Part shown: positions 9,959 to 19,678 of the stretch, piece after piece
How the letters are laid out: each line of letters opens with the position of its first letter
Numbering within the stretch: position 1 is the first letter of the stretch
Assembly: GCA_017462565.1 (NCBI GenBank)
Contig: JAFTQW010000029.1
Location: 1 to 64,000, forward strand
DNA: 64,000 nt
Reading direction: 5' to 3'
Source of the DNA: Ruminococcus sp.
GTDB lineage: Bacteria > Bacillota > Clostridia > Oscillospirales > Ruminococcaceae
Notes under the pieces: generated by a model
The model's database searches: none
What the model was told of the DNA's origin: nothing
What the model saw: only the letters and a program-made list of their open reading frames with translations
Translations under genes and position numbers: made by a program

Positions 9959-11020
9959 TTAATCGCATATAAAATTAAACCATTTTTCATATATGCTTTC
10001 AGGAGCAAGCGATTTTGAAAACATATATGCCGCTTCTCCAATACTCTTTGAGTAATCCGGATCTCTTAACAGTTTATCAATTGCAGAAGAAAGGGAATTA
10101 ACGTCGTTTATCGGAACCAGAATTCCATTCATATTATTTTGTATTAAGAATTTCGCTCCACCGCCTCGACAATCCGTTGATATACATGGTAACCCTAGTG
10201 CCATTGCTTCGATTAATGCATTAGGCATTCCTTCAAAATCTGACGATAAGACAAAAATAGATGCATCTTGAATTTGTTTAACTATATTATTCGATTGCCC
10301 CATTAATAGTACCCTGTTTTCAAGTTTATTTGCGGCAATTATCTCTTCAAGATTAGATCTTTCGGGTCCCTCACCAAATATTCTGAGTTCATAATCAGAA
10401 TACTTACTACTAATATTTTTAAAGGCATGTATAAGCAATGCAAAGTTCTTCTGCTTGACTAATCTTCCTACAGCTACTATTACTTTCCTGCGTTGACCAC
10501 TGTATAATGGAACGATAAAGTCGTTGTTAACAGCATTGGGGATTATACAAGTGTTTTTTAATTGGATGTTATTTGCATACCACTCTCTTGCATTCTTAGT
10601 TTGAAACACAATCTTATCAGCTCTAATCATCAGTCGCTTTAGCAAAAAACGTATGATTCGAGGATAATTTTCAGGATTATTGCGCTCTGATACAACAATT
10701 TGTGAATTGGTATGCGCCCTATTTAACAACATTATTATTATCGACAATGGAAGAAAACAAATATACGTATCAACTTGATGCGCTTCTACATACTTTTTTA
10801 AAGCTCTGAACAGCTTCATTTTGTATGCTGGTTTGACTTTTCCCTCGGTTAGTAAAGCGTGAACCTTAATCTTTTGATTAAGGTTATATGGCGTATCTAT
10901 CTTTGAAAACACCATGAGTTCAACGTCTATTCCTTTATCAAATAGATAGTTGGCTAACGCACAAGCAACTCGTTCTGCACCGCCACCCTGCAACTTATTA
11001 ATAAAAATTACTACTTTCAT
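9959..11020 (-). CDS. GT4-family glycosyltransferase
   Basis: The Rossmann-like N-terminus MKVVIFINKLQGGGAERVA has the GGGAER signature of GT4 enzymes. The C-terminal half has VGRLVKQKNFALLIHAF and the donor-site motif FEGMPNALIEAMALGLP with the E-x7-E pair. It transfers a sugar from an activated donor onto the growing lipid-linked repeat unit at the cytoplasmic face. ATG 11020 is chosen over the frame start at 11035 because AATGAGG precedes it at good spacing. It follows the previous GT by 7 bases. Confidence 0.88.
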   Translation of the reverse strand: MKVVIFINKLQGGGAERVACALANYLFDKGIDVELMVFSKIDTPYNLNQKIKVHALLTEGKVKPAYKMKLFRALKKYVEAHQVDTYICFLPLSIIIMLLNRAHTNSQIVVSERNNPENYPRIIRFLLKRLMIRADKIVFQTKNAREWYANNIQLKNTCIIPNAVNNDFIVPLYSGQRRKVIVAVGRLVKQKNFALLIHAFKNISSKYSDYELRIFGEGPERSNLEEIIAANKLENRVLLMGQSNNIVKQIQDASIFVLSSDFEGMPNALIEAMALGLPCISTDCRGGGAKFLIQNNMNGILVPINDVNSLSSAIDKLLRDPDYSKSIGEAAYMFSKSLAPESIYEKWFNFICD

Positions 11021-11027
11021 TATAACC

Positions 11028-12116
11028 TCATTCATTAATTAACGATTCGTATTTTCTGTGCGTTTCTATTGCTATTGAAGCCCAATTGTAATTATTGGCT
11101 AATTTTATAGCATTACTGCTATATTTCTTCAATATATGATGATTAGCTATTAAACTTTTAATTGCTGTGCATAATGACTGAATGTCATTATCAGCAATCC
11201 ATCCAGCATTGTAGGTCTCCACCTCACGAGACATATTTGAACCCTTGGAAGCTACACACGGCAAACCATATGACAAGGCTTCGATAAGAGCCATCGGGTG
11301 GCCTTCAAACCTTGACGGCATAATAAATACATCACTATTGAGGAGCATTCTTTCTTTCTCCTCACCATATACAGCATCGTGAAAGCTTATTAAATCTTGC
11401 AAGCATAGTTTATTTACAAGGGTGATAAGAGCTTGCGACTTTCCTTCTTTGTCCGGGCCACAAATAACAATCGAACAATTAGCATTTCTTAGTTCCTTCT
11501 CCGCTAATTTGCAAGCTTTTATTAATAAATCTAATCCTTTTTGATATGGTTCAATTCGACCAATTGAAATACATTTAATATTTGCCATTGAAAAGTCATA
11601 TTTAACAACACTTGGCATATCGATCCCATTTGGAATAATTATATGGCGACTATTCCATTTCACCCCTGAGTCTATAAACTCCTGTTCTGTCAAGTATTGT
11701 ATTGCTGCCGCCTTATGAGCATATCTTCTACACATTAAAATATTTGCAGCTAACTTTTTTAATCTCTTTCTTTTTTGAGCCTGCTTAGTCAATTCGCCAC
11801 GAGGAATAATAACATAAGGTGTGTTCGTTTCGATGAGTTCTTTTAGCAATTTACTCTTAGTCATATTGTAAAAGAGTTCTACAACTATAATATCTGGATG
11901 ATTAAACGGCTCGGGTAAACATCGAATGGATTCATCTGAAAATTCTGTTTTATCATGATAATATTGAAGTTCCTTCCACTCCCGTTTTCCCTGAGTAGTC
12001 GCATTATACCAAAACACATTATCAATCTTAGATTGTGCTTCAATCTGTTTTGGAACACTATACGTTGGTCCAGCATAGGATGCTCCGCTTAAATGGGATA
12101 AATAAAGAATATTCAT
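11028..12116 (-). CDS. GT4-family glycosyltransferase
   Basis: A two-domain GT-B protein: N-terminal MNILYLSHLSGASYAGPTY, and a C-terminal donor domain with ISIGRIEPYQKGLDLLI and RFEGHPMALIEALSYGLP (E-x7-E). The start at 12116 forms an ATGA overlap with the stop of the upstream GT and has GAAGGAAA upstream, so translation is coupled. The acceptor and donor sugars cannot be read from the sequence. Confidence 0.88.
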   Translation of the reverse strand: MNILYLSHLSGASYAGPTYSVPKQIEAQSKIDNVFWYNATTQGKREWKELQYYHDKTEFSDESIRCLPEPFNHPDIIVVELFYNMTKSKLLKELIETNTPYVIIPRGELTKQAQKRKRLKKLAANILMCRRYAHKAAAIQYLTEQEFIDSGVKWNSRHIIIPNGIDMPSVVKYDFSMANIKCISIGRIEPYQKGLDLLIKACKLAEKELRNANCSIVICGPDKEGKSQALITLVNKLCLQDLISFHDAVYGEEKERMLLNSDVFIMPSRFEGHPMALIEALSYGLPCVASKGSNMSREVETYNAGWIADNDIQSLCTAIKSLIANHHILKKYSSNAIKLANNYNWASIAIETHRKYESLINE

Positions 12117-13327
12117 AAGCAATTTCCTTCAGTTATAATACATTTAATCAGTTCTTGATAACAATTCGTCCTATCAAAATTCTTTTCAGCGCATTTTCTA
12201 GCATTTCTTCCCATACTCTTTCTTGTTTCATTATTGTTCATTAGTCTTAGAAGGCTATTTGCAAGACTGTTAGGATCTCCGTTAGAACAATTTATTCCCA
12301 TATGATATTTATCTACTAATCTCCTGTATTCTTTACTATCTTGAGTATTTAATACGGGTAACCCCGCTGAAGCATAATCACCGTGTTTATTTATTATACT
12401 TGCAGCCGATCCTTTTACAATAGGATTCACTACTATATCACACTGAACAAGCTGAGCACACATTTGGTCATATTCTAATTTTCCTAAAAAAACAACATCT
12501 AGCTTATACTTATTCGCTATATCTTCAAATTCACGTTTCTTTGCTCCATCACCCATAACAACAAATTTAGGGGGTGTAATTAATCCTTTTTCTTTAATCA
12601 ATCTTAAGGCTTCAAGTACACATGGAATATCATAACTTGCAGCCAGCGATCCGCAATAGCCAAGCCAAATATCATTATCATTTTCCTTTTGAATGACTGG
12701 CGATGCACTTTTTACGTTATGATCAAAGGTTTCAAGGCTAGTTCCAAGAAAAACTACATGACTGGTCTTGCTTTTTTTATTCACCGAACGCGCTCTTGAA
12801 ACATACGCCTGTGAAACAGCACAAATTGAATCAGCGCGTTTATATATTCCATTAACATATAAATTAAACGGGGCAAATATTACATCACTTACGATTGGTA
12901 TATTAAAAGCCATTTTAAATGCTTCTGGCCATAAATCTTGTATATCTATAATAAATCTAACATTATTCTTTTCGCAGTATTTAGCAGCTCTAAGCGGAGC
13001 TGTTAATGAGGGAATAGCACAATATATTACATCCGGCTTCTTACGTTTTTTTAAATACTTGCCAACTTCTTTTCCCCAACCATAGTGACTTCTAAATCTT
13101 TGAATACTGATATTATTCTTATATCCTTTTTCATGAAGAAGGGTAATTGTAAATGGCCAATTATGAACGAGTGGTTCTTTATGTTTTTTTGCCGAATGTT
13201 CAAAATCTGATGTAATAATTTCAACCTTATTCTCTTTAGAAAGCTCCTTGCACAAATACATGAATCTTCCGTTGTCTGTCTCAGAAAAGTCGCGACAAAA
13301 ATTAGCAATGATAACTATATCTTTCAT
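12113..13327 (-). CDS. GT4-family glycosyltransferase (WbuB-like)
   Basis: A 404-residue GT-B protein. The N-terminal half has IIANFCRDFSETDNGRF, VDIQDLWPEAFK-like sequence and a linker rich in Lys. The C-terminal half has LGYCGSLAASYDIPCVLEAL, VVMGDGAKKREFE and SAASIINKHGDYASAGLPVL, as in WbuB/WcaI-type aminosugar transferases. It starts 12 bases after the ATP-grasp gene. It is one of three consecutive GT4 genes, so the repeat unit probably has at least three or four sugars counting the initiating residue. Confidence 0.87.
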   Translation of the reverse strand: MKDIVIIANFCRDFSETDNGRFMYLCKELSKENKVEIITSDFEHSAKKHKEPLVHNWPFTITLLHEKGYKNNISIQRFRSHYGWGKEVGKYLKKRKKPDVIYCAIPSLTAPLRAAKYCEKNNVRFIIDIQDLWPEAFKMAFNIPIVSDVIFAPFNLYVNGIYKRADSICAVSQAYVSRARSVNKKSKTSHVVFLGTSLETFDHNVKSASPVIQKENDNDIWLGYCGSLAASYDIPCVLEALRLIKEKGLITPPKFVVMGDGAKKREFEDIANKYKLDVVFLGKLEYDQMCAQLVQCDIVVNPIVKGSAASIINKHGDYASAGLPVLNTQDSKEYRRLVDKYHMGINCSNGDPNSLANSLLRLMNNNETRKSMGRNARKCAEKNFDRTNCYQELIKCIITEGNCL

Positions 13328-13339
13328 GCATTCACCTGT

Positions 13340-14422
13340 TTACAACAATATTGTTCTCGAATCATCGAATATTTCTTCACTTTCCAAAATAATCGGCTCA
13401 ACATCTACATCTCGTAAGAATATGTATGGCTTTTCATAATGATGGTACTGATCTCTAACAATGTTATCAGCGTTACCATTTTCCATAATCCTAATCGTAT
13501 CCTCAATCAAGTCAAACCCGACATGAGCCATAACACCAGTATACGCCATGTGGCGAATATTGACTTCAGTAACCTTCATATTACCGTCTTTATCTTCCTT
13601 TAAATCAAAAGACAATATGCCATGAGCTGGAATTCCAAGTTTCTTCTCAAGATATTTGATGCAACGGTCACAGAACTCGTTAATTCTGTCTTCATTAAGA
13701 AATCTTCCAAAGTGTGTGTTACCAGTAACATGAGACGGAGCTGTATTTGCCATAACATATTCAACACACTCTAATGCTGCTCCCTTAACATACTCACCAT
13801 TATAATAAAGCATCTGATTTGCAATGTGACGACCCGTTAAAAATTCGGATACTGTAAACTCTGGAATCTTTGAGTTGATAAATAACCAACTCCTATAGCT
13901 GCTAAGGTCATCAAGTCTCAAGCTTCCAAGCCCCCCCGTACCCTCTGTAGCTCTTATCCAGCACGGAAAGCCAATATTTTTTTCAACTTCATCAAATCTT
14001 GGATTCTCTTGTGTAACCTTTATTGTCTTCGGAATAAACTCTGTTCCTTCCAGAAGATCTGCCATTATAGACTTATCACGTAAAGATTCTGAAAGCAGCT
14101 TGCAGCCCATAAATACTGGACAAGGGTATCTACCTGTTTTTTCAAAGTACTTGCCCCATTCAACGATTTCTGCTTCAGGCTGAACAAAAGCATAGTCAAT
14201 TGCTTTCTCTGCAACAAGTTTTTCTAACCAAGCAAAGTAGTCTGGCCTATCACAGCGAGGAGCAATATAATACTCATCAACAAGCCCTTTCATGAAAAAA
14301 CCCATTGCTTTCTTTTCAATATCACAACCGATAATCCTATAATTCGGATGATTTTCACGAATAATAGTTGCAATTGAACGAGGTGTAAGTCCTCCGATAC
14401 CCGTAATCAAAATAGTCTTCAT
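13340..14422 (-). CDS. ATP-grasp ligase, carbamoyl-phosphate synthase-like
   Basis: A 360-residue protein with an N-terminal preATP-grasp domain (MKTILITGIGGLTPRSIAT, NYRIIGCDIEKKAMG) and an ATP-grasp core (FPCWIRATEGTGGLGS phosphate loop; ILSFDLKEDKDGNMKVTEVN metal-binding strand). Such enzymes couple a carboxylate to an amine or thiol through an acyl phosphate. In polysaccharide loci they are often near aminotransferases and may attach amino acids to amino sugars. That role is inferred from context. It lies 45 bases after the DegT-like gene. Confidence 0.8.
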   Translation of the reverse strand: MKTILITGIGGLTPRSIATIIRENHPNYRIIGCDIEKKAMGFFMKGLVDEYYIAPRCDRPDYFAWLEKLVAEKAIDYAFVQPEAEIVEWGKYFEKTGRYPCPVFMGCKLLSESLRDKSIMADLLEGTEFIPKTIKVTQENPRFDEVEKNIGFPCWIRATEGTGGLGSLRLDDLSSYRSWLFINSKIPEFTVSEFLTGRHIANQMLYYNGEYVKGAALECVEYVMANTAPSHVTGNTHFGRFLNEDRINEFCDRCIKYLEKKLGIPAHGILSFDLKEDKDGNMKVTEVNIRHMAYTGVMAHVGFDLIEDTIRIMENGNADNIVRDQYHHYEKPYIFLRDVDVEPIILESEEIFDDSRTILL

Positions 14423-14467
14423 ATATCTTATATCTCTCCATATCTTTGCTTATTTCCAAATGCATGT

Positions 14468-15493
14468 TTATAATAAATCATTAAGAACTGTTACTATGCG
14501 CTCCATGTCTTCTTCCTTGTATCTTTGATCACAGATAAGCGATAGCTCCATATCATATAAATTTGATTCACAGACTTGAGGCTTGGGCCAATGAATCGGA
14601 CAATAAACTCCATTTGCAGCTAATCCAGCTCTGACATCACCGCGTTTTTCTGGAAGAAGAATCGGAACAAACAAAGGACAATCCATCTCTTCTTCTTTAA
14701 ACATAAACTGAACTGTATCCTTCAAGCCATTGTATAGTATATGTGCATTTGAGCATCGGATCTCTCGTTGTCTCTGAATATCAACTTTAGATAGATATTC
14801 TCTTGACCATTGATCAATTGATAATCCGGAATAGTTTTCAGCAAGCCATGAATTGCTTTCTCCAAACATACGAAGAAATTTCGGTTTCTTTAACTCATCA
14901 TGATCACATAGATACTCTGCTTTCAACTTCATAGCATCCTGCTTAATCTTTAGAAAATCATCAGCGGGCGCATTATTGGGTATATGATATAATTTGCCTT
15001 TAGCTGATGCACAGTAACCTCCACAGTTAATCGGCTCCCATTTACGAATCGATGCAACGTGATAATGTGATTGATTATGAAATTGATGCGCAGAAAGAAG
15101 ACTGTGCGTAATGTCCTCAATAATAATGCCTCCACGTTCAATAAAGCTGCTACAATCAGGCATTGCATTATTAAAGCCAAAGTAATTACACCAGAGCAGA
15201 ATATCAGTATCCGCTGATATACCTATACTGAATTGCATACCATTTTTATACCACACATCATAGAAATCAACCTCTATTCCAGCCTTTCTAAATGGAATGA
15301 TCATTGATTCACAACAATAGGAAGGTAATAATGCTTTTTTTGCATAAGGTGCTTCTTTTAATACAGTTTCGATGGCTGTTCTGCCAGAGAAAACCAGTTC
15401 TCCATATGATAGAAAAAAAGAATTTCTGATTACTCCTATTCTTTCAGCGTGGAATTCGCTGCCTATTTCAGATACAAACCGCATATCTTCCAT
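14468..15493 (-). CDS. DegT/DnrJ/EryC1-like PLP protein
   Basis: A 341-residue fold-type I PLP protein. It has FSGRTAIETVL near the N-terminus, a DITHSL segment at the aspartate position and SIRKWEPINCGGY containing the likely PLP lysine. It is divergent from the usual sugar aminotransferases and shorter than the locus's other DegT gene. It may make an amino sugar or dehydrate a sugar. ATG 15493 is used because the frame start at 15499 is a TTG overlapping the upstream stop. Coupled tightly to the GNAT gene. Confidence 0.72.
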   Translation of the reverse strand: MEDMRFVSEIGSEFHAERIGVIRNSFFLSYGELVFSGRTAIETVLKEAPYAKKALLPSYCCESMIIPFRKAGIEVDFYDVWYKNGMQFSIGISADTDILLWCNYFGFNNAMPDCSSFIERGGIIIEDITHSLLSAHQFHNQSHYHVASIRKWEPINCGGYCASAKGKLYHIPNNAPADDFLKIKQDAMKLKAEYLCDHDELKKPKFLRMFGESNSWLAENYSGLSIDQWSREYLSKVDIQRQREIRCSNAHILYNGLKDTVQFMFKEEEMDCPLFVPILLPEKRGDVRAGLAANGVYCPIHWPKPQVCESNLYDMELSLICDQRYKEEDMERIVTVLNDLL

Positions 15494-15495
15494 AA

Positions 15496-16017
15496 TCAAT
15501 CAGAACTTAATTTTGAATAAGATAACAAATCAACATATTTTCCTTGCTTAAACACCCTAGAACGAAGAATACCATCACGAGAAAAGCCACATTTTTCAAA
15601 CAGATGCACTGATGCTTCGTTATGAGCTAAAATATTAGCAAAAATGCAATTTAATCTCAGTTCTGAAAAAGCGTAACTTACAATAGTATTAATGGCATCA
15701 GTTCCATAGCCTTTGCCTCGTTCGCTTCCATTTGCAATTTTAATATGAATATGACCTGTTCCATTTTTCATGTCTATTTCATTTAAAATAAGTGTACCAA
15801 TTGCTTTATCATTTTCCTTGTTAGCAATAATACAACGCAAAATCGATGAATTATTCTCAAGTTTTGAAAACCATTTCATTTGTTCAGCCATTGAACTCGG
15901 CCACGAATACCCACCAACCATCATCTCAATATCAGGATCATTCATCATTTCCAAAAGAATGGCATTGTCTTCAGATTCAATCGCCCGAAGTTTTATCTTT
16001 TCACCATATATGATCAT
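15496..16017 (-). CDS. GNAT N-acetyltransferase (RimJ/RimL type)
   Basis: A 173-residue GNAT: beta-bulge and acetyl-CoA loop in HIHIKIANGSERGKGYGTDA (R/Q-x-x-G-x-G/A pattern), then AILAHNEASVHLFEKCGFSR-type sequence and a final LLSYSKL strand. In this position, beside an aminotransferase and the initiating transferase, it probably acetylates an amino sugar nucleotide, as do the GNATs of sugar 4-amino pathways. The specific substrate is not visible. It sits 16 bases after the sugar transferase gene. Confidence 0.82.
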   Translation of the reverse strand: MIIYGEKIKLRAIESEDNAILLEMMNDPDIEMMVGGYSWPSSMAEQMKWFSKLENNSSILRCIIANKENDKAIGTLILNEIDMKNGTGHIHIKIANGSERGKGYGTDAINTIVSYAFSELRLNCIFANILAHNEASVHLFEKCGFSRDGILRSRVFKQGKYVDLLSYSKLSSD

Positions 16018-16033
16018 ATATTAATTCACCTTA

Positions 16034-16846
16034 TTAATTACTCATATTATTGGGAATAGGTACAATACCTTCTTCCCACTGCTTTTTTCTGTAATCATCA
16101 AAATTTCCTTGGTCGCCGGCTTCAACTATGTCTGATTTAAAGAGTACTTTTTTTGCTGTCAGTAAAACTATTCTACAATCGCCTAAAAAACTTACTTTTT
16201 TTACATATTCAGTATCATATCTAAGCCGTTCCCCCCAATTAGCAGCAGTACGACCATTAACCTGGGCAAGTCCCGTTAAACCGGGTCTCACGGAATGTCG
16301 CTGATGTTCTTCGGGAGTAAAATAATCAAGATAGGAAACAGCCCACGGTCTTGGTCCTACAATAGACATATCTCCATTTATGATATTAAAAAGCTCGCCT
16401 AACTCATCAACAGAAGATGCTCTAAGTATTTTTCCATATTTAGGAAGCCTTTGAGCATCAGGAAGAAGATTACCCTCAGCGTCCTTCTCATTTGTCATAG
16501 ATCTAAACTTTATTAGCTTAAATATACGTTCTTTTCCTGTTTCAGGATCAATTCTTCCCGGTCTGTCTTGTGTAAAGAAGGGATTACCTTTCATTTTAAT
16601 TGTACCCATAACAGTAAGGAAAATCATTACAGGAGACAGTACTATTAAAGCGCCGGTACTAAGGAAACAGTCAAGAGGTCTCTTGATAAAACGCTCGTAG
16701 ATACCATAGGGTCTATGAGCTAATGCTTTCCCTTTATTCTTCAGTTCTTCAACGCGTTCGGCAATAAAGGCAATTCCAGCAGTCAAAGCGGCAAATGCAG
16801 AAATAACGGCAGTGATCACTGCTAAAGCCTTTATTAACTTTTTCAA
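16034..16846 (-). CDS. Initiating sugar-phosphate transferase (polyisoprenyl-phosphate glycosyl-1-phosphate transferase)
   Basis: A bacterial sugar transferase of the PglC/EpsL type. It has an N-terminal membrane helix (residues ~8-28), the ERFIKRPLDCFLST re-entrant segment, KLIKFRSMT, a catalytic DELGELFNIINGDMSIVGPR motif and RPGLTGLAQVNGR. It loads the first phospho-sugar on undecaprenyl phosphate. A TTG start at 16846 is chosen: AAGGATG lies upstream, and the homologous truncated copy at 54708 aligns from this point. ATGs farther upstream are inside the preceding gene. This is the only complete initiating transferase in the window. Confidence 0.9.
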   Translation of the reverse strand: MKKLIKALAVITAVISAFAALTAGIAFIAERVEELKNKGKALAHRPYGIYERFIKRPLDCFLSTGALIVLSPVMIFLTVMGTIKMKGNPFFTQDRPGRIDPETGKERIFKLIKFRSMTNEKDAEGNLLPDAQRLPKYGKILRASSVDELGELFNIINGDMSIVGPRPWAVSYLDYFTPEEHQRHSVRPGLTGLAQVNGRTAANWGERLRYDTEYVKKVSFLGDCRIVLLTAKKVLFKSDIVEAGDQGNFDDYRKKQWEEGIVPIPNNMSN

Positions 16847-16859
16847 TATGATCACATCC

Positions 16860-18156
16860 TTATTTAAAACATCTACGAATAATATCAATGATAACATCCT
16901 GCTGTTCTGCTGTCATCCTATTATCAGACGGCAAGCACAAACCTCGTCTAAATATATCAGCACCAATATCAGTCATCGTACCACTGATATATGCATTGCT
17001 CTGTCCTCTTCCGTTACCGTTCACAGTCACAAACGCATGGCTTCTGTAAATAGGTTGCAAATGCATCGGTTTCCAAATCGGACGACCTTCTGTATTGAAA
17101 GTAGCCAAAGCGTCAAGGATTTCCTGTGGAGAACTCTTACTAGTTTCATGATTCCACAGATAATCCTGCTCACCACGAACCATAGAAGCCATAGCATCTT
17201 CGTCAATCAATGCACATGACAACCAGTAGTTCGGGACAGAATTACTACTATCAAACGGATTCATTGTGATAGGTAGATCAGACAACCCACTCTTATATCT
17301 CTCATAAATCCTCTTCTTAGCTTCAATATGCTCCTCAAGATGAGGAATCTGCCCTCTAACCACGCCGGCGATGATGTTTGACATTCTATAGTTATAACCA
17401 AGCTCCTCATGCTGATACCAAGGTGCTGCTTCACGGCTCTGTGTAGACCACTTACGGATCTTGTCAGCATCAGCCCTCTCAGAACACAGAAACATACCGC
17501 CAGAACTACCAGTGATGATCTTGTTACCATTAAAGCTAACAACTGCATAGTCGCCAAAAGTACCAGTCTGCTTGTCCTTATATGTAGCCCCTAAAGATTC
17601 AGCAGCATCCTCAACGATCAGTGCGCCGTGTTCATCTGCTATTTTTCTGATCTCATCAATCTTTCCGGGCGTACCATACAGATGCACAACAACAATTAGC
17701 TTGACATCTGGATAAAGCTCAAACGCAACACGAAGTGCCTCCGGACTCATGTTCCAAGTATCAGCTTCTGTGTCGATGAACACAGGTTCGCCACCCTCGT
17801 ATGTGATCGGATTGACTGTGGCGTCAAAGGTCATGTCAGATGCAAAAACTCTGTGTCCTTCCAGACTTCCATGACCAACCTTCGGAATTCCATACAGTTT
17901 CTCTCCGGCTAATCTGATTGCTAAGTGCAAGAGCGGCGGTTCCACAGGAGAGAGCCACAGCGTGGTTCACGCCGATGTACTCAGCCATTTGCATCTCAAC
18001 CTCGTTGATATTCTCTCCGGATGTGGTGATCCAGTTCTTTTCAAACGCATCAGTTACCCACATCTGATCCTCACCATGCATGGTAGGAGAGGCAAGCCAA
18101 AGTTTTGATGCGAATGGTTCAATTTCTGAGAACCGAGGGTCTGTACGAAAATCCAT
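16860..18156 (-). pseudogene. DegT/DnrJ/EryC1 sugar aminotransferase, one-base frameshift
   Basis: The N-terminal frame runs from ATG 18156 (GAGGAG upstream) through SPTMHGEDQMWVTDAFEKNW and ALSCGTAALA, and the remainder lies in a second frame (HLAIRLAGEKLYG, VSFNGNKIITGSSGGMF with the PLP lysine, then SREAAPWYQHEELGYNYRMS). Comparison with the intact paralog at 55379-56644 shows the join should read CGTAALHLAIRLAGEKLYG. The sequence has GCTCTTGCAC where GCTCTGCAC is expected, so there is one extra base at about 17929-17930. Only that base stops a full ~425-residue protein; it could be a true mutation or a sequencing error. It is the first gene of locus A and would make a 4-amino sugar nucleotide. 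Confidence 0.85.
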
Positions 18157-18163
18157 AAATCTT

Positions 18164-18319
18164 TTACTCCTCTATCACTTCTAAAACTTCTTTGCTATCT
18201 ATACACATTCCTCTGATTGTAGTGCCATCGAGGACATCCACAAACTGAGGTATATGGTCTATAAATATGTACGACCTACAGAGACCGCACAAGAGCATGA
18301 TGCCCACATTGGTCTCGCA
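18164..18319 (-). pseudogene. Coding remnant upstream of locus A
   Basis: The minus frame reads TNVGIMLLCGLCRSYIFIDH, then IPQFVDVLDGTTIRGMCID and SKEVLEVIEE before TAA at 18164-18166, 7 bases from the aminotransferase start. No start codon is available. It may be the tail of a lost first gene of the locus. The family is not recognised. Confidence 0.3.
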
Positions 18320-18803
18320 TTAAAGCCTATTAAACTTTGCGGCAACGCCGCCCGTGTGGAAACCAAGAGCTTAAAAACTCCAGATATACCCACACCGAGC
18401 CTCTATTCCTATTAACAAGCTCATATCAGCAGCTAATCTATCAATCCATTTTTAGCAGCTTATATCAACCAATTAACACTCCGTATAATTTCGCTCTTTT
18501 ATATTTATCTTGTATAAACTGTTTTCTGCACACTCACTCTCCCGACATTATCAAACCTCTCATTTTGATCAATCCCTTATCACTACTCAAAACACGAAAA
18601 CTCTCCTAATAACCTCATTTTCGAGCTTCGTTACATATATGCTACGGATAAACCCTCAACTGCTCAGAAAACAAGTCCGTTCTGCCGTTTCGTTACATAC
18701 TTGCTACGGATAAACCCATATCTGTTCTCAAAACAGTTTAGCAACTCACATAAAACTAACCAAAAAAATTGTGCATTTTGCTGTAACGAAACAACCATTC
18801 TTT
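18320..18803. other. Non-coding gap with a short direct repeat
   Basis: No gene is supported. The only structure seen is the repeat pair at 18627-18717 and an inverted partial copy (TGTAACGAAAC) near 18782. No clear promoter for locus A could be identified here. Confidence 0.4.
18627..18717. repeat. Two 29-base direct repeats, 33 bases apart
   Basis: TTCGTTACATATATGCTACG followed by GATAAACCC at 18627-18655 is repeated with two changes at 18689-18717. The first ten bases (TTTCGTTACA) recur inverted at about 18782-18791. Only two copies exist and no cas gene is near, so this is not a CRISPR array. It may be a protein-binding iteron pair. Confidence 0.6.
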
Positions 18804-18956
18804 TTACCGATATTTATGTAAAATCAAATCCTTGTTTTCAGAGGCGGTAACGTTACTCCCCCTATCATTCATCAATTTTGTAATACGCTGTAATTCATTC
18901 GGATTACTTTCCAACCATGCAATCAATACATCAATATTATCCAGAGGACTAATCAT
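18804..18956 (-). CDS. Small element-type protein (50 aa)
   Basis: ATG 18956 overlaps the stop of the upstream small gene (GGATGATT), and GGGGG precedes it, so the two are translationally coupled. The product contains DNIDVLIAWLESNPNELQRI and TKLMNDRGSNVTASENKD. Small acidic proteins of this type occur beside recombinases in integrative elements. Family and function unknown. Confidence 0.45.
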   Translation of the reverse strand: MISPLDNIDVLIAWLESNPNELQRITKLMNDRGSNVTASENKDLILHKYR

Positions 18957-19141
18957 CCCCCATCCTGTGACAAAGTTCGTTCTGCTGTATCTGTATTAAA
19001 CGTAAAGGTTAAATTCGTAATCAGCGGAGATTTTCTCTCTCGTTCATCTGACACATCAATCATATCTCCACCAAGAAGCAGACTTTTCAAAATACTGATC
19101 TATGCATCATTAATCGGTGAAGAATCAGATTTTCCGCCCAT
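18953..19141 (-). pseudogene. Small element-type gene with a TAG at codon 14
   Basis: From ATG 19141 the frame reads MGGKSDSSPINDA, TAG, then ISILKSLLLGGDMIDVSDE and RKSPLITNLTFTFNTDTAER. The stop would be CAG (Gln) before a C-to-T change. The gene follows a short frame (ending DDKIYTS, TAA overlapping at 19141) and precedes the 50-residue gene with an ATGA overlap, so a run of tiny coupled genes once lay here. Function unknown. Confidence 0.45.
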
Positions 19142-19678
19142 TTAACTAGTATAGATCTTATCATCGGTCAGTCTTATTTTCAGCAAGCCCATTCTCATCA
19201 CTCTTTCTATGGAGAGCAACTGCGTGATACACACAAATATGCTCATCAATATGTTTCTTGGCTACCACCGATAACATCTACAACTTATGAAAAATCATCA
19301 ACCAACACAGCAAATTTTCTCACAGCGTCAATCCAAAATGCACAATGCAAATAGTTTACATTTACTAAAATAGTATATCACGCTTTGTGCAAAATGTCAA
19401 GAAGCATACGTTCATTTTTTGTGTATTTCATGTGAAAATCGTCGAATTGCCTAACATCATACTTTATCAGAAACATATATTTGTACATTTACATGTCCTT
19501 CATAGCATGTTATACCGTTTTATACACGCCTCCGTATGTATGCCGGATAACGTATTTCTTCTACATATGTTCAATTCTCCTTATTATATATGATAAATGA
19601 TAGGAGCGGCAAATTTGATGCCGCTCCCACATAATGTTTTTATCATCGGTTCTCTCGCAAAGCCTATTTACACATTTT
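19142..19678. other. Gap with tiny frames and a terminator-like hairpin
   Basis: A minus frame around 19144-19200 (GLLKIRLTDDKIYTS) abuts the small gene at 19141 and may be part of the same decayed run. From 19210 to 19600 nothing gene-like is seen on either strand. A strong hairpin lies at 19603-19627. Confidence 0.35.
19603..19627 (-). terminator. Hairpin downstream of the Dam methylase gene
   Basis: GGAGCGGCA and TGCCGCTCC form a perfect 9-bp stem with a 7-base loop, about 50 bases after the methylase stop. The T-run on the minus side is poor, so efficiency is uncertain. Confidence 0.5.

Noticed and set aside
18627..18717. Possible mini-CRISPR (29-base repeats, 33-base spacing)
   Set aside because: Only two repeats, two mismatches, no leader and no cas genes.
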